A DNA stretch of 64,000 nucleotides from Murimonas intestini. Lineage in GTDB: Bacteria; Bacillota; Clostridia; Lachnospirales; Lachnospiraceae. Below the pieces are notes generated by a model that did no database searches, had not been told where the DNA came from, and saw nothing but the letters and a program-made list of their open reading frames with translations. Both the position numbers and the translations under genes were made by a program. Shown here in pieces: positions 34,680-43,423 of the stretch (position 1 is its first letter; each line of letters starts with the position of its first letter). Where the stretch lies: positions 1 to 64,000 of the forward strand of contig QGGY01000006.1 of NCBI GenBank assembly GCA_003148945.1, given 5' to 3'.

Positions 34680-35372
34680 TCAATCCATGCCCAGGAAGTT
34701 ACAGTTCAGAAATCTCCATTTTACCCTGTACTCTTTATCCCTGGTAAAAAGGCTGTCATACTCATCTTCTGTGAGCACATTCTTCAGTTCTTCTTTTTCT
34801 TCCTCCGGCACAATGCCGTGTATGGAATCGATAAAGCACAGATTAGGGAAGAGCACGCACCACCAGTTTTTACCTTCGGCCTTTCCGATAGTAATCCTCA
34901 GTGCATCGTAATAACCTGCCGGGAACGTACAGTCCCCGTAGGTCTTGACAGGAAAATAACAGTTTGTCATTTCCGCTCTGACCTGGTACCCGCAGCCGCG
35001 GGAGCGCACTGCCTCCCCCGCCCTTGATTCTATGATCTCAAGATTCTCCTCTATGGCTTCCTTTACAGCCTCCACTGTATCAGCGCCTTCCAGGATGCCC
35101 TTCAGATAATCCACCATCTCGTCTTTGACTTCTAATTTTAACGCCTGGTCTTCTTCACTGTCGCTGTTTGCGATCACGTGGAACCGGATGATCTCTTTTG
35201 CTATCCCTTCCTGAACATGGACAGGCTCCGCCGCTCTGCCCATAAGCGATGCCGCCGTCCAGAAGCCCAGGATGGTGAGAACGGTGAGCATCCCTGCTGC
35301 CTTTCTTTGATTGTTTATGATCCATGCTCTGACTCTGTCCAGAGCTCTGTCTCTGAATACTCTGATTTTCAC
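34680..35372 (-). CDS. spoIIR: Stage II sporulation protein R
   Basis: 230 aa. One membrane segment near residues 27-45 is followed by the SpoIIR domain with the conserved IRFHVIANSDSEEDQALKL segment (62-80) and VKTYGDCTFPAGYYDALRITIG near 142-163. SpoIIR is made in the forespore and signals across the septum to activate pro-sigma-E processing by SpoIIGA. GTG 35372 with AGGAGG is used. In Bacillus it is sigma-F controlled; I could not identify a convincing sigma-F promoter in the 130-base upstream gap. The neighbouring upstream genes are spore germination genes, consistent with forespore expression. Confidence 0.92.
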   Translation of the reverse strand: MKIRVFRDRALDRVRAWIINNQRKAAGMLTVLTILGFWTAASLMGRAAEPVHVQEGIAKEIIRFHVIANSDSEEDQALKLEVKDEMVDYLKGILEGADTVEAVKEAIEENLEIIESRAGEAVRSRGCGYQVRAEMTNCYFPVKTYGDCTFPAGYYDALRITIGKAEGKNWWCVLFPNLCFIDSIHGIVPEEEKEELKNVLTEDEYDSLFTRDKEYRVKWRFLNCNFLGMD

Positions 35373-35501
35373 TTTATGTAACCTCCTGATATTCTGATCT
35401 CTGCCCTGCGTTCAAACAGATTGAACTGAAACGGCAGGCTCCATACTTTTCTATCAGGAGTATTGACAGCCCCGCCGTATTTATGCAGGGCCTGATTACT
35501 T

Positions 35502-37205
35502 TTACTCCGCTTCTTTCTCATCCCCATTTGTCAGGCTGATGCTTTCAGCCAGGGAATAGCCGTCCTCTGTCCTTACCAGTCTCGGGACACTGATCTCATC
35601 CTCCTTGTTATGGAGGAAATTCAGCAGGTCTCCCAAAGTGACCTCCCCTTCTTTTCCCTTCTTTCTGGCCTGTTTTGATTTTGCCTTTTCTTCCTTAGCC
35701 GTCCCGTTTTTATATCTGTCCGCCAGGTAGGACCCAAAGGAGCTGGACTTATAGGTAATGGAATCCAGCGCTGTATCGTCTGCAAAAAAGACAAGCATAT
35801 TCCTGGCAAATACAGGATCCTGCTCCATATACCGGAGCACTTCCTTGAGTAAGGGCCTGTCTTCAGCATACTTCTCGTCAAAAACAACAGCCTTGACATG
35901 GCCGAAGTCTGTATATTTATCTTCTTCCTGCTGCCACCCTTTCAGAACCTCATCCATATTTCCGCCCCGGACAATAAGCATGGAAGGAAATGTCCTGTCC
36001 TCCAGCTCTCTCCCGCATCCGCTGGCAAACACGGAACAGAAGGCTCCCATGCACAGCAACAGAGCAGCAGCGGCTGTTCTTTTCTTCAGCTTCCTCCCCT
36101 GCCTCACTCTCTCTATCACGCAGAGGAGCAGAGTAAATCCTGCCGTGAGAGGCACCAGGATATAGCAGTTCAATATCCTGAACAGATAAAAAGCTGTATC
36201 ATATGTCCCGGAAAAATTAAATGCCATAAAAACCAGCAGAGCGCCGGCAGCCATGCAGATGCTCTGGCACCGTCCCCTTCTCTTTTTTGCTTCTTTCTCT
36301 TCGGCAGAGAAAAAGCCCTGAGCCAGAAATCCCATATAATATATCTGTGTGGATGCAGCCACAAAAAAACTGAGAAGCAGCAGAGAAAGAAAGATGGCAT
36401 CCCATCTCTGAAGGAAATCCCCCGGCAGATTCACATTGCTCATGAGGGTGACAGCCGGCCAGGGCAGAGCCCTCAGCCCTTCCTCTCCAAAAGCCCCTAT
36501 CATTACAACAAAAGCTGCAAATACGCTGCCTGCCACAAGGCCCGTACCGTGCAGGACTGTCCGCTTAAGCCTTTCCTTCTGGCTGCACATGGGGGCTTCA
36601 TACAGCAGCAGCCCTGCCCCGCCAAAGGCTGTGAACACCAGAAATCCCTGTTTCAGGGTCATAGAGCTTATATCTGCCGTTCCCGGAGCCAGGTATTTAG
36701 AATCAATGGAAAAGGCGCCAAAGAGCAGCATGACAAGGAGCGGTATAAGAATCAGCTTATAAAGGACCTCAGCAGTCCTGCCTCTTCCTTCGATCCCCTT
36801 GGATGCGCCGTAATATCCGCACAGGAGCATCACTGCCGCAAGCGCCGCCACATTCATTTCAGGAAGCAGGAAGTTCTTTGTCACAGCGGCAAAAAGCCAG
36901 CACAGGTATGTCAGGTTTATAAATACATATGCCAGATAGAAGAATCTCAGCAGATAAGCGCAGACATGGCCCAGCCTTGCTTCTACAAACCCTCCGAAAT
37001 CATTTTCCACGTATTTTGCCAGATACCCCACTGAGAATACATAAAGCATGGACAGTATGAGCCCCCCTATCAGGCTCACCATAAAGTCGCGCCCGGAGCT
37101 CACTCCCGCGAAAGCAGGCAGCAGAAGGCTCACCTTGCCTATCAGATCCAGAACGAGCAGCCGGTTAAGCTGTCTCGCCGATATCTTGTGATTATCTGAA
37201 AACAT
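35502..37205 (-). CDS. Spore germination receptor, fused GerB permease and GerC-like N-terminal domain
   Basis: About 567 aa, whereas a GerAB permease is about 360 aa. Residues 1-365 form an APC-type spore germination permease with about ten membrane helices. From about residue 375 it continues with a short hydrophobic stretch ending FASGCGRELEDRTFP (Cys397), which looks like the lipobox and start of a GerAC lipoprotein, followed by about 165 residues, shorter than a whole GerAC (about 370 aa). The tail holds a Lys-rich linker near 500. ATG 37205 follows AAGGAG and lies 5 bases after the gerA-like stop. With the upstream GerAA it would make a two-gene receptor. Assignment of the C-terminal part to GerAC rests on this motif and layout and needs a profile search. 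Confidence 0.78.
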   Translation of the reverse strand: MFSDNHKISARQLNRLLVLDLIGKVSLLLPAFAGVSSGRDFMVSLIGGLILSMLYVFSVGYLAKYVENDFGGFVEARLGHVCAYLLRFFYLAYVFINLTYLCWLFAAVTKNFLLPEMNVAALAAVMLLCGYYGASKGIEGRGRTAEVLYKLILIPLLVMLLFGAFSIDSKYLAPGTADISSMTLKQGFLVFTAFGGAGLLLYEAPMCSQKERLKRTVLHGTGLVAGSVFAAFVVMIGAFGEEGLRALPWPAVTLMSNVNLPGDFLQRWDAIFLSLLLLSFFVAASTQIYYMGFLAQGFFSAEEKEAKKRRGRCQSICMAAGALLVFMAFNFSGTYDTAFYLFRILNCYILVPLTAGFTLLLCVIERVRQGRKLKKRTAAAALLLCMGAFCSVFASGCGRELEDRTFPSMLIVRGGNMDEVLKGWQQEEDKYTDFGHVKAVVFDEKYAEDRPLLKEVLRYMEQDPVFARNMLVFFADDTALDSITYKSSSFGSYLADRYKNGTAKEEKAKSKQARKKGKEGEVTLGDLLNFLHNKEDEISVPRLVRTEDGYSLAESISLTNGDEKEAE

Positions 37206-37209
37206 AGTC

Positions 37210-38724
37210 TCACTCCTTCCATCTGAGTTTTGTTCTGTTGTCCCTTCTGGCAAAGACAGGTCGTTTTCTTATCATCCACAGGGGCATCCTGATAATGCTG
37301 TCTTTGCCATCCTGCCGCCTGTTCATGTCATTCCCGCTAAATGGCATCAGGTAAGGGATGCCAAAGCTTTTCAGCCCGGAGAGGTGTATCAGCACCAGCA
37401 TCCAGCCCAGCGCCAGACCCAGTATGCCAAAGACAGAGCACAGCAGGATCATCCCGTACTTTAATAGCCTGAAGGCTTCAGATAATTCTTCACTGGGCAC
37501 TGAGAAGGATCCCAAGGCTGTGAGCGCCACTATGACCACCACTATGGGACTTACAATATTCGCACTCACGGCTGCCTGTCCTATGATCAGTCCCCCCACT
37601 ATGCCTATGGTGTTTCCTATGGTGCCGGGCATCCTCACACCCGCCTCCCGGAGCAGCTCAAAGGAAAGCTCCAGCAGCAGGATCTCCAGGACACCGGGAA
37701 ATGGAACGCCTTCCCTGGCCTTTGCCAAAGATATGATCAGGTTAGTTGGAAGGATCTGAGTCTGAAAATTCGTCACAGCTATATAAAGCCCCGGAAGAGA
37801 TACTGCCAGAAATGCAGCAATATATCTGATGATCCTGAGAAACGACACGATCCCAAAATGCCTGAAATAGTCATCACTTGTCTGGAACAGGCTGTTATAT
37901 GTGGCCGGCAGGATGATCGCCTCAGGGGAGTTGTCGCTGAAGAACACCACCCTGCCCTCCAGCACAGCCATGGCCGCCCTGTCCGGCCTTTCTGTCGTCT
38001 GGAACTGGGGGAAGGGTGAGTACCATGTGTCTTCTGTCAGCTGTTCTATGACTCCGCTGTCCATAAAGCCATCGATCACAAAAGAATCAAGACGCTCCTG
38101 GAATTTTTCCACCATGGAGGGGTATGCCACTCCTTCCATATATACGACTGCAGTCATTGTATGGGAAGCCTCCCCCACCATCTTTTCCTTTACCTTCAGA
38201 CGTGTATCCCTTATACGTTTCCTGACCAGGGCAGTGTTTACCTTTACTGATTCACTGAAGGCTTCCCGGGAACCGCGCATGGCCTTTTCCGTTTCCGCCT
38301 TTGACACTCCCATGGCAGGGTATCCTTTGCTGCTTATCTTCAGAGCCCTGTCAAACCCGTCGATAAAAAATACAGCATTTCCGGCCAGCATAGCGGCCAG
38401 GGCCTCATCCATGGTCATCAGATCTTTTGCGTCTGATATGCCAAGGCTGTTCTCTTTTAACTCTCTGTAGATTTCTTCAGGCCGGGAAGCCTGAAGGCTG
38501 TTTATCATCTTTCCGATCATAGAATCCTGCAGCATCATATTGCTCACGGCTGTCTCTATATATACGATCAGGCAGTCTATCCCCTCACCCTGCCCCAGCC
38601 TCATCTTCCTGAGCAGGATATCATCGCAGCCTTCGCACAGTTTTCCAAGTATCTGTTCGGAGTCCCTCAGGCTGCGGGATATGGCTTTAGGATCCTCTTT
38701 CTTATTTTCTGCTTTTTCATTCAT
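37210..38724 (-). CDS. Spore germination protein, GerA (GerAA) family
   Basis: About 504 aa. A soluble N-terminal domain (about 1-270) is followed by about five membrane helices in the C-terminal half, as in GerAA. The GerA-typical LPGLYIAVTNFQTQILPTNL and PFPGVLEILLLELSFELLREAG blocks are clear, the latter followed by TIGNTIGIVGGLIIGQAAV. It is the inner-membrane subunit of a germinant receptor. ATG 38724 has AGGAGG at 9 bases. It heads the operon with the GerB-GerC fusion; germinant identity cannot be deduced. Confidence 0.93.
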   Translation of the reverse strand: MNEKAENKKEDPKAISRSLRDSEQILGKLCEGCDDILLRKMRLGQGEGIDCLIVYIETAVSNMMLQDSMIGKMINSLQASRPEEIYRELKENSLGISDAKDLMTMDEALAAMLAGNAVFFIDGFDRALKISSKGYPAMGVSKAETEKAMRGSREAFSESVKVNTALVRKRIRDTRLKVKEKMVGEASHTMTAVVYMEGVAYPSMVEKFQERLDSFVIDGFMDSGVIEQLTEDTWYSPFPQFQTTERPDRAAMAVLEGRVVFFSDNSPEAIILPATYNSLFQTSDDYFRHFGIVSFLRIIRYIAAFLAVSLPGLYIAVTNFQTQILPTNLIISLAKAREGVPFPGVLEILLLELSFELLREAGVRMPGTIGNTIGIVGGLIIGQAAVSANIVSPIVVVIVALTALGSFSVPSEELSEAFRLLKYGMILLCSVFGILGLALGWMLVLIHLSGLKSFGIPYLMPFSGNDMNRRQDGKDSIIRMPLWMIRKRPVFARRDNRTKLRWKE

Positions 38725-38786
38725 TACCAGGCACCTCCTCTTATCCGGCAGAAGCTTTTCGCAGCTGCGCATTCCTGCGCGGAATG

Positions 38787-38823
38787 TTTTGTCCCACAGG
38801 AAGATCTTGTTTGTGGGACAAAA
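38787..38823. repeat. 12-bp perfect inverted repeat upstream of the gerA-like gene
   Basis: TTTTGTCCCACA (38787-38798) and TGTGGGACAAAA (38812-38823), with a 13-base spacer. It lies 63-99 bases upstream of the gerA-like start codon and partly overlaps the T-run of the neighbouring terminator. The T-runs are on the wrong side for it to be a terminator itself. A protein binding site or mRNA hairpin is possible. Confidence 0.6.
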
Positions 38824-38849
38824 ATAAGGATAGGCTTTTGCCTATCCTT
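38820..38849 (-). terminator. Intrinsic terminator after the GntR-family gene
   Basis: Perfect 10-bp stem AAGGATAGGC/GCCTATCCTT (38826-38835 and 38840-38849) with a 4-base loop, followed on the minus strand by ATTTTTG. It ends transcription from ispE-gntR. Confidence 0.85.
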
Positions 38850-38931
38850 TCTTTGTCCTAGCATATGCAGTTTCTGGAATCTTTATTCACTCGGGCTGCG
38901 GGCCAAATCCATGCCCGCTTAACTCAGCCAT

Positions 38932-39603
38932 CTATCTTTCTACAAGGCTGTCGATTATGGACTGCTTCTGGTTTTCAATATGTACGCAGATTGCCTGGGC
39001 TGCCTTCTCTTTATCTCTCTTTTTAAGCGCCCTTCTGATCGCATCGTGTTCCTCTACCAGAGTTTTGTGCATACTCTTGTCTTTCAGATATTCCATGCGG
39101 TAGCGGTACATCTGCTCCCTCAGATTATTTAATATCTGCAGAAGTCTGGCATTGTCTGTGGCATTATAAATAATCTCGTGGAACCTCATATCCGCCTGGA
39201 CACATGAAGTCAGGTCATCTGTATCCAGCACCTTCTTAAAATCACCTGCTGCCCTTTTTAATTCCTGCAGCTGTTCATCTGTGATATGATCGCATGCGAT
39301 CTTTGCAGCCAGTTCTTCTAAAGCAGCTCTCACTTCCAGAACATCCTCCAGGTCTTTCACGGTGATCTCCGCAACCTCAGCGCCTTTTCTGGGCACCATC
39401 AGGACCAGGCCTTCCAGCTCCAGCTTCCTGATCGCTTCTCTGACAGGAGTGCGGCTCACCCCCAGCCTCTGTGCCAGCTGGATCTCCATAAGCCTTTCTC
39501 CCGGCCTGAGTTCACCTTTCAGGATAGCCTGGCGCAGCGTATTAAACACTACATCACGAAGAGGCAGGTATTCGTTCATCTGTATCTGAAATTCATCTTT
39601 CAT
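38932..39603 (-). CDS. GntR-family transcriptional regulator (FadR/FCD subfamily)
   Basis: 223 aa. N-terminal winged helix with the GntR signature (LRPGERLMEIQLAQRLGVSRTP in part, residues 31-55; VREAIRKLELEGLV follows) and a C-terminal all-helical FCD domain with probable metal-binding residues (D and H of ADMRFHEIIY near 140-149, H190s). Such regulators bind carboxylic acid metabolites. ATG 39603 lies inside the 3' end of ispE (11-base overlap), so it is translationally coupled to it. The target is unknown; there is no catabolic operon beside it. Confidence 0.88.
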   Translation of the reverse strand: MKDEFQIQMNEYLPLRDVVFNTLRQAILKGELRPGERLMEIQLAQRLGVSRTPVREAIRKLELEGLVLMVPRKGAEVAEITVKDLEDVLEVRAALEELAAKIACDHITDEQLQELKRAAGDFKKVLDTDDLTSCVQADMRFHEIIYNATDNARLLQILNNLREQMYRYRMEYLKDKSMHKTLVEEHDAIRRALKKRDKEKAAQAICVHIENQKQSIIDSLVER

Positions 39604-40480
39604 TTGTATTCCCTCCGATATTAAAAATGCTGGTAAGAAAAACCTGTTTTGCCAGTTTCCCTCTCCTCAGTTTCTCATATGCACGTTTTGCAGTCCTCTC
39701 ATCTTCAAACAATCCAAAAACTGTCGGGCCGCTCCCGCTCATCATGGCCCCCAGGGCCCCATGCTGTACCATAAATTCTTTAATCTCATCAATGACAGGA
39801 TAAGTGCTGACAGTCACGCTCTCCAGCACATTCCCCATAAGTCTGGCCGCTTCATTTAAATCACCTGCTTTAATAGCCGCTGCCTGGCCGTCGATGTCAG
39901 GATGCACCGTCACCTCATCCAGATGAAGGCCTCCATAGACAAATTTTGTGGAGACATGGATGCCCGGCTTGGCGATGAGCACATGGCACTTCGGCATGGG
40001 AGGCAGCGGAGTCAGTATTTCCCCGATTCCTTCCGCAAGGACGGTTCCCCTCATAATACAGTACGGGACATCTGCGCCGATCTTCACTCCCCGCTCCATC
40101 AGCTGTGCCTTCGTCAGGCCCAGGCCAAACATCCTGTTGACTCCAACCATGACAGCCGCCGCATCAGAACTGCCGCCGGCCATGCCTGCCGCTACAGGTA
40201 TATATTTTTTCAGTTCAATCGATAATCCTTCCCTGACCTCAAATTCCTCCATAAGGAGTTTTGCCGCTTTGTGCACAAGATTATCCTCATTGCAGGGCAG
40301 ATAGCTCAGATTAGTCCGCACCTTAATTCCCGCTTCGCTAACAGCCCTTAACCGGATCTGATCATACATGCGTATGGTCTGCATGATCATGCGCACCTCA
40401 TGATACCCATCCTCTCTTTTCCTCACCACGTCAAGCCCCAGATTGATCTTGGCCATGGCTTTTAAACGTACCTCTCTCAT
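39593..40480 (-). CDS. ispE: 4-diphosphocytidyl-2-C-methyl-D-erythritol kinase
   Basis: 295 aa GHMP kinase. Motif 1 KINLGLDVV near 11-19, ATP-binding PVAAGMAGGSSDAAAV near 91-106 and the C-terminal MMSGSGPTVFGLF are all present. It phosphorylates CDP-methylerythritol in the MEP isoprenoid pathway. ATG 40480 follows GAGGTAA. It overlaps the start of the GntR-type gene and is followed by a shared terminator. Confidence 0.95.
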   Translation of the reverse strand: MREVRLKAMAKINLGLDVVRKREDGYHEVRMIMQTIRMYDQIRLRAVSEAGIKVRTNLSYLPCNEDNLVHKAAKLLMEEFEVREGLSIELKKYIPVAAGMAGGSSDAAAVMVGVNRMFGLGLTKAQLMERGVKIGADVPYCIMRGTVLAEGIGEILTPLPPMPKCHVLIAKPGIHVSTKFVYGGLHLDEVTVHPDIDGQAAAIKAGDLNEAARLMGNVLESVTVSTYPVIDEIKEFMVQHGALGAMMSGSGPTVFGLFEDERTAKRAYEKLRRGKLAKQVFLTSIFNIGGNTNER

Positions 40481-40551
40481 TGCTTACCTCATTTGCACTT
40501 TGTATACAGTATTTTGTTTTCCTTCCTATTGTATCACTAAAAATACAAAAG

Positions 40552-42120
40552 TCAATCTGTAATTTCTACCGTTTTCATTATTATCAGCTTATTGCCTGCC
40601 TGCACATCCTCTGACTCCAGATTATTCAGCCTGCATATCCTGTCCGGTGTGGTATAATACTGCTTCGCGATACTCCACAGGCTGTCGCCCGGCTGTACGA
40701 TATATCCCACGATACCCGGCAGCTCGGCAAGCTTTTTCATATCCAGCTGTGCCTCCTCCATATCCACGATGCAGTCCTCTTTATGCACACGCACAACCAA
40801 GGCATTCAGGTTTATTCCCACCTTGACCTCCAGCTCTTCGCTGTCGATCATAGTTGTGGAGAGCTGCTCCAGCTGTGTCTTCAGAGAATACCTGCACGTG
40901 CCGTCTATCCCCGGAACCTCTATCACATGAGAAAATGGCACTACACCATGCATCAGCGCAAACGGCAGGGTATCGTCAGAAGTGATATACAGGATATCCG
41001 CAAATACCGCACCTTCTACCTTAAGGCCGTTTTCCACAACCTGTGTATCATCGATCTTCACATCTCCCCTGCTATGGCAGATCTGAAGCATCCTTGGCTG
41101 GTTATTCTCCATCCTGACCCGCTCACTGCTCCGGCACTTGGCAAAGTTTTTCATTACAAGGCTCTCATACACCTGCTGCATCGTGACCGGCTTCAATTCC
41201 TTTGCCGGGGAATAGACATCCTCCAGGATCTCCACCTTATCTTCTTCATAAAGCTTTATGTCCAGATCCAGGACGATCTCCAGGGCAAGTATCCTCTCCT
41301 CGCCGTCATAGTCTGGCCTGGGTTCCAGGCTCACAGAGGCCACCGACAGCTCTACGTCATCTACCATGGACGGGCTGCAGCCTGAACAGTCCACAGTCCC
41401 TGCAAAAGGCAGCGCTGTCTCCACCCACTGCATAGTGCCGTTCTCATCATCTCCGGCATACAGCACAAATATAAAGAACTCTCCCTTAACATCCAGCTGA
41501 CCGTCCAAAATGCGGATATCAGTGCCGCGCAGCTGTATGCTCTTCCACAGAACTTCCTGAATGTTAGGCTTATTAGACGCCAGGGTTATCTCATCCTTTA
41601 TCCTTAGAATATCTTTTTTCTGGACTGTGAGCTGCAGCATATCCAGATTCTTGGAAAGGCTGCTGATCTCCCCGTCCCCATGGATCTCCACAGCTGCTGA
41701 TACATCATATATCTCCTCCACAGCCGCTGAAAATGTCAGCAGGGCCCTCGTGCTCAGTTTCCTGGAATTGATCAGTGAAACAGACAAGTCTTCTATGTCC
41801 CACTTCAGCTGGACATTGTCACCTGTCTCCGCCCCTTCCATGTTGATCTGTTCCTCAAAAGGCAGGCGCTCAGTGAGCCTATGTACCTTCCTCTCTTTGT
41901 TGTCAGCCACATACAGGACTTCAACCTCCATGGCGCCAGTAACCATTACCTGGCCGTTTGCCACCTTCATATCTTCGATCTTTACTCCTGCCTCGTCTTG
42001 AATGATGCTTCCCACATCGGCCTTGCTGTCAGGAACATTAAAATCTTCTTCCAGCGTTACCTGCATGACAGCCTGGCTCTTCTGACGGTTCATATGGATA
42101 TTTTTCTTTAATAATTCCAT
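40552..42120 (-). CDS. SPOCS (DUF3794) domain protein with C-terminal LysM
   Basis: 522 aa, no signal peptide. SPOCS/DUF3794 repeats occupy most of the length: one around residues 30-135, one around 180-290 and a third around 325-440. The C-terminus carries a LysM domain (about 472-518: YIVQPGDSLWSIAKQYY...RICRLNNL). This architecture is common in clostridial spore formers and is thought to relate to spore coat or cortex assembly, with LysM binding peptidoglycan. ATG 42120 is preceded by GGAGGGG. It stands between ispE and the lipoprotein gene with gaps of 71 and 101 bases, so co-transcription is uncertain. Confidence 0.87.
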   Translation of the reverse strand: MELLKKNIHMNRQKSQAVMQVTLEEDFNVPDSKADVGSIIQDEAGVKIEDMKVANGQVMVTGAMEVEVLYVADNKERKVHRLTERLPFEEQINMEGAETGDNVQLKWDIEDLSVSLINSRKLSTRALLTFSAAVEEIYDVSAAVEIHGDGEISSLSKNLDMLQLTVQKKDILRIKDEITLASNKPNIQEVLWKSIQLRGTDIRILDGQLDVKGEFFIFVLYAGDDENGTMQWVETALPFAGTVDCSGCSPSMVDDVELSVASVSLEPRPDYDGEERILALEIVLDLDIKLYEEDKVEILEDVYSPAKELKPVTMQQVYESLVMKNFAKCRSSERVRMENNQPRMLQICHSRGDVKIDDTQVVENGLKVEGAVFADILYITSDDTLPFALMHGVVPFSHVIEVPGIDGTCRYSLKTQLEQLSTTMIDSEELEVKVGINLNALVVRVHKEDCIVDMEEAQLDMKKLAELPGIVGYIVQPGDSLWSIAKQYYTTPDRICRLNNLESEDVQAGNKLIIMKTVEITD

Positions 42121-42221
42121 GGTACACCCCTCCCATAATCAGTTAATATTGCCGTAACCAGTCAGCATATCTGTGAGGTACTGAACAGTTACACATTACC
42201 ATTATCATTTTATGCAGATGC

Positions 42222-42623
42222 TCAGTCAAATACCACAGGTTTATCCATATATTGCAGCTTAAGCACAATTACAGGATAAGAAGGTTCATTTGCCGTTTTC
42301 TTTTCCGAATCCGGACCGATCAGGTTTGTCTCAACATGAATGGCATCCTCTGTGAGAAAGCACTGGTTTACGGAGATACTGTATCCTCCTGTCTTCTGCA
42401 TGGCATATCCCCGGATAACATAAAGGTACTGGCCGATCTGATAGGTCATCTTGATTTCACTCTCCTTGTTCTTCTCGATGATCGCTTTCAGTTCTTCCGG
42501 TACCTTTTCATTTTCCACCACTGTAAATTCCAGGTCTTTTATCTTTTCTTCATTTGTATCCGTCACGCTGCAGCCTGTCAGGAAACAGCAGATTCCGATT
42601 AACAACGCAATAATCCTTTTCAT
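42222..42623 (-). CDS. Small lipoprotein with PrcB-like C-terminal domain
   Basis: 133 aa. Lipoprotein signal peptide with lipobox LTGC (Cys18). The rest is a small beta-rich domain containing QKTGGYSISV near 77-86, the hallmark of the PrcB C-terminal (protease complex subunit PrcB-like) family. It is predicted to be anchored outside the membrane; its function is unknown. It follows pabC by 32 bases and may be the last gene of the pab operon without sharing its function. Confidence 0.75.
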   Translation of the reverse strand: MKRIIALLIGICCFLTGCSVTDTNEEKIKDLEFTVVENEKVPEELKAIIEKNKESEIKMTYQIGQYLYVIRGYAMQKTGGYSISVNQCFLTEDAIHVETNLIGPDSEKKTANEPSYPVIVLKLQYMDKPVVFD

Positions 42624-42655
42624 AGGACACCGCCTGTGTCTTCTTTATTCCATTT

Positions 42656-43399
42656 TTATTTCCAGGCTTCCCCTTTTATGCCCAAAACCTCTTTCTTATA
42701 TCTGCAAAGCAGCCGTTCTGCCGTTTTCCTGCCTTCAAATACCCTGTTGCCAAGCCTTCTCACAGGCATGATCCCCATCAGGGAATTCGTCAGAAAGCAC
42801 TCGTCAAAGTGTATCAGGTCAGCCGGATATATGACTGAATCCTCAACTCTTTCCGTCCTGTATACATAATCCCTTACAATTCCATGAAGCAGTCCGCAGT
42901 TTACCTGGGGTGAATACAATATATCATCCTTTACAAAAAAGAGATTTGCTGCGGAGCTCTCACAGACGGCGCCTTTTGAATTCACAAAGACAAGGTCATC
43001 AAGTCCCTGATCCTTAGCCTCACGCCTGGCCATAATGCTGTCCCCGTAATTAAGTGTCTTGTGATAAGTCAGCTTTGACGTCTCATTGCGCCTTGTCATA
43101 GAAAAGCCAAGATCAAAGCCTCTGGCATAGTCTTCTTCTTTATAAGGGTTTTCTCTCACCGTAAATACCAGGTTATCCTGGGATGCCATGATCTTCAGGG
43201 CTCCGTGCTCCATATAATGGCTTTCCAGATACTCATATATCTCATCTTTATTCACACTGGGCCGGATTCCCAGAAAAAGCAGCGTATTTTCAAGCCGCAT
43301 CAGATGCTCTTCCAGAAATACAGGCTTTCCATCTTCTACAGCTGCTGTCTCAAAAGCCCCCAGCCCAAACATATATCCTTCGTCAAGTTCAATCTTCAT
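42656..43399 (-). CDS. pabC: Aminodeoxychorismate lyase-like aminotransferase class IV
   Basis: About 247 aa, PLP fold-type IV. The PLP lysine is the K of LTYHKTLNYG (about 135) and the phosphate-binding ESSAANLFF lies at about 167-175. It probably converts 4-amino-4-deoxychorismate to p-aminobenzoate and pyruvate, given pabA and pabB upstream; a branched-chain or D-amino acid aminotransferase is the alternative on fold alone. Start set at ATG 43399 because GGGAGG lies about 11 bases before it; ATG 43423 immediately after the HAD stop has only a poor site. Confidence 0.83.
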   Translation of the reverse strand: MKIELDEGYMFGLGAFETAAVEDGKPVFLEEHLMRLENTLLFLGIRPSVNKDEIYEYLESHYMEHGALKIMASQDNLVFTVRENPYKEEDYARGFDLGFSMTRRNETSKLTYHKTLNYGDSIMARREAKDQGLDDLVFVNSKGAVCESSAANLFFVKDDILYSPQVNCGLLHGIVRDYVYRTERVEDSVIYPADLIHFDECFLTNSLMGIMPVRRLGNRVFEGRKTAERLLCRYKKEVLGIKGEAWK

Positions 43400-43423
43400 T
43401 CCTGTCCCATCCTCCCGCAGCAT

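Noticed and set aside
35898-37034. 378-codon open frame on the plus strand
   Set aside because: Antisense to the GerB-GerC fusion gene; the translation is rich in Lys/Gln/His/Cys with no domain, no ribosome binding site was seen, and it mirrors the codon pattern of the real gene.
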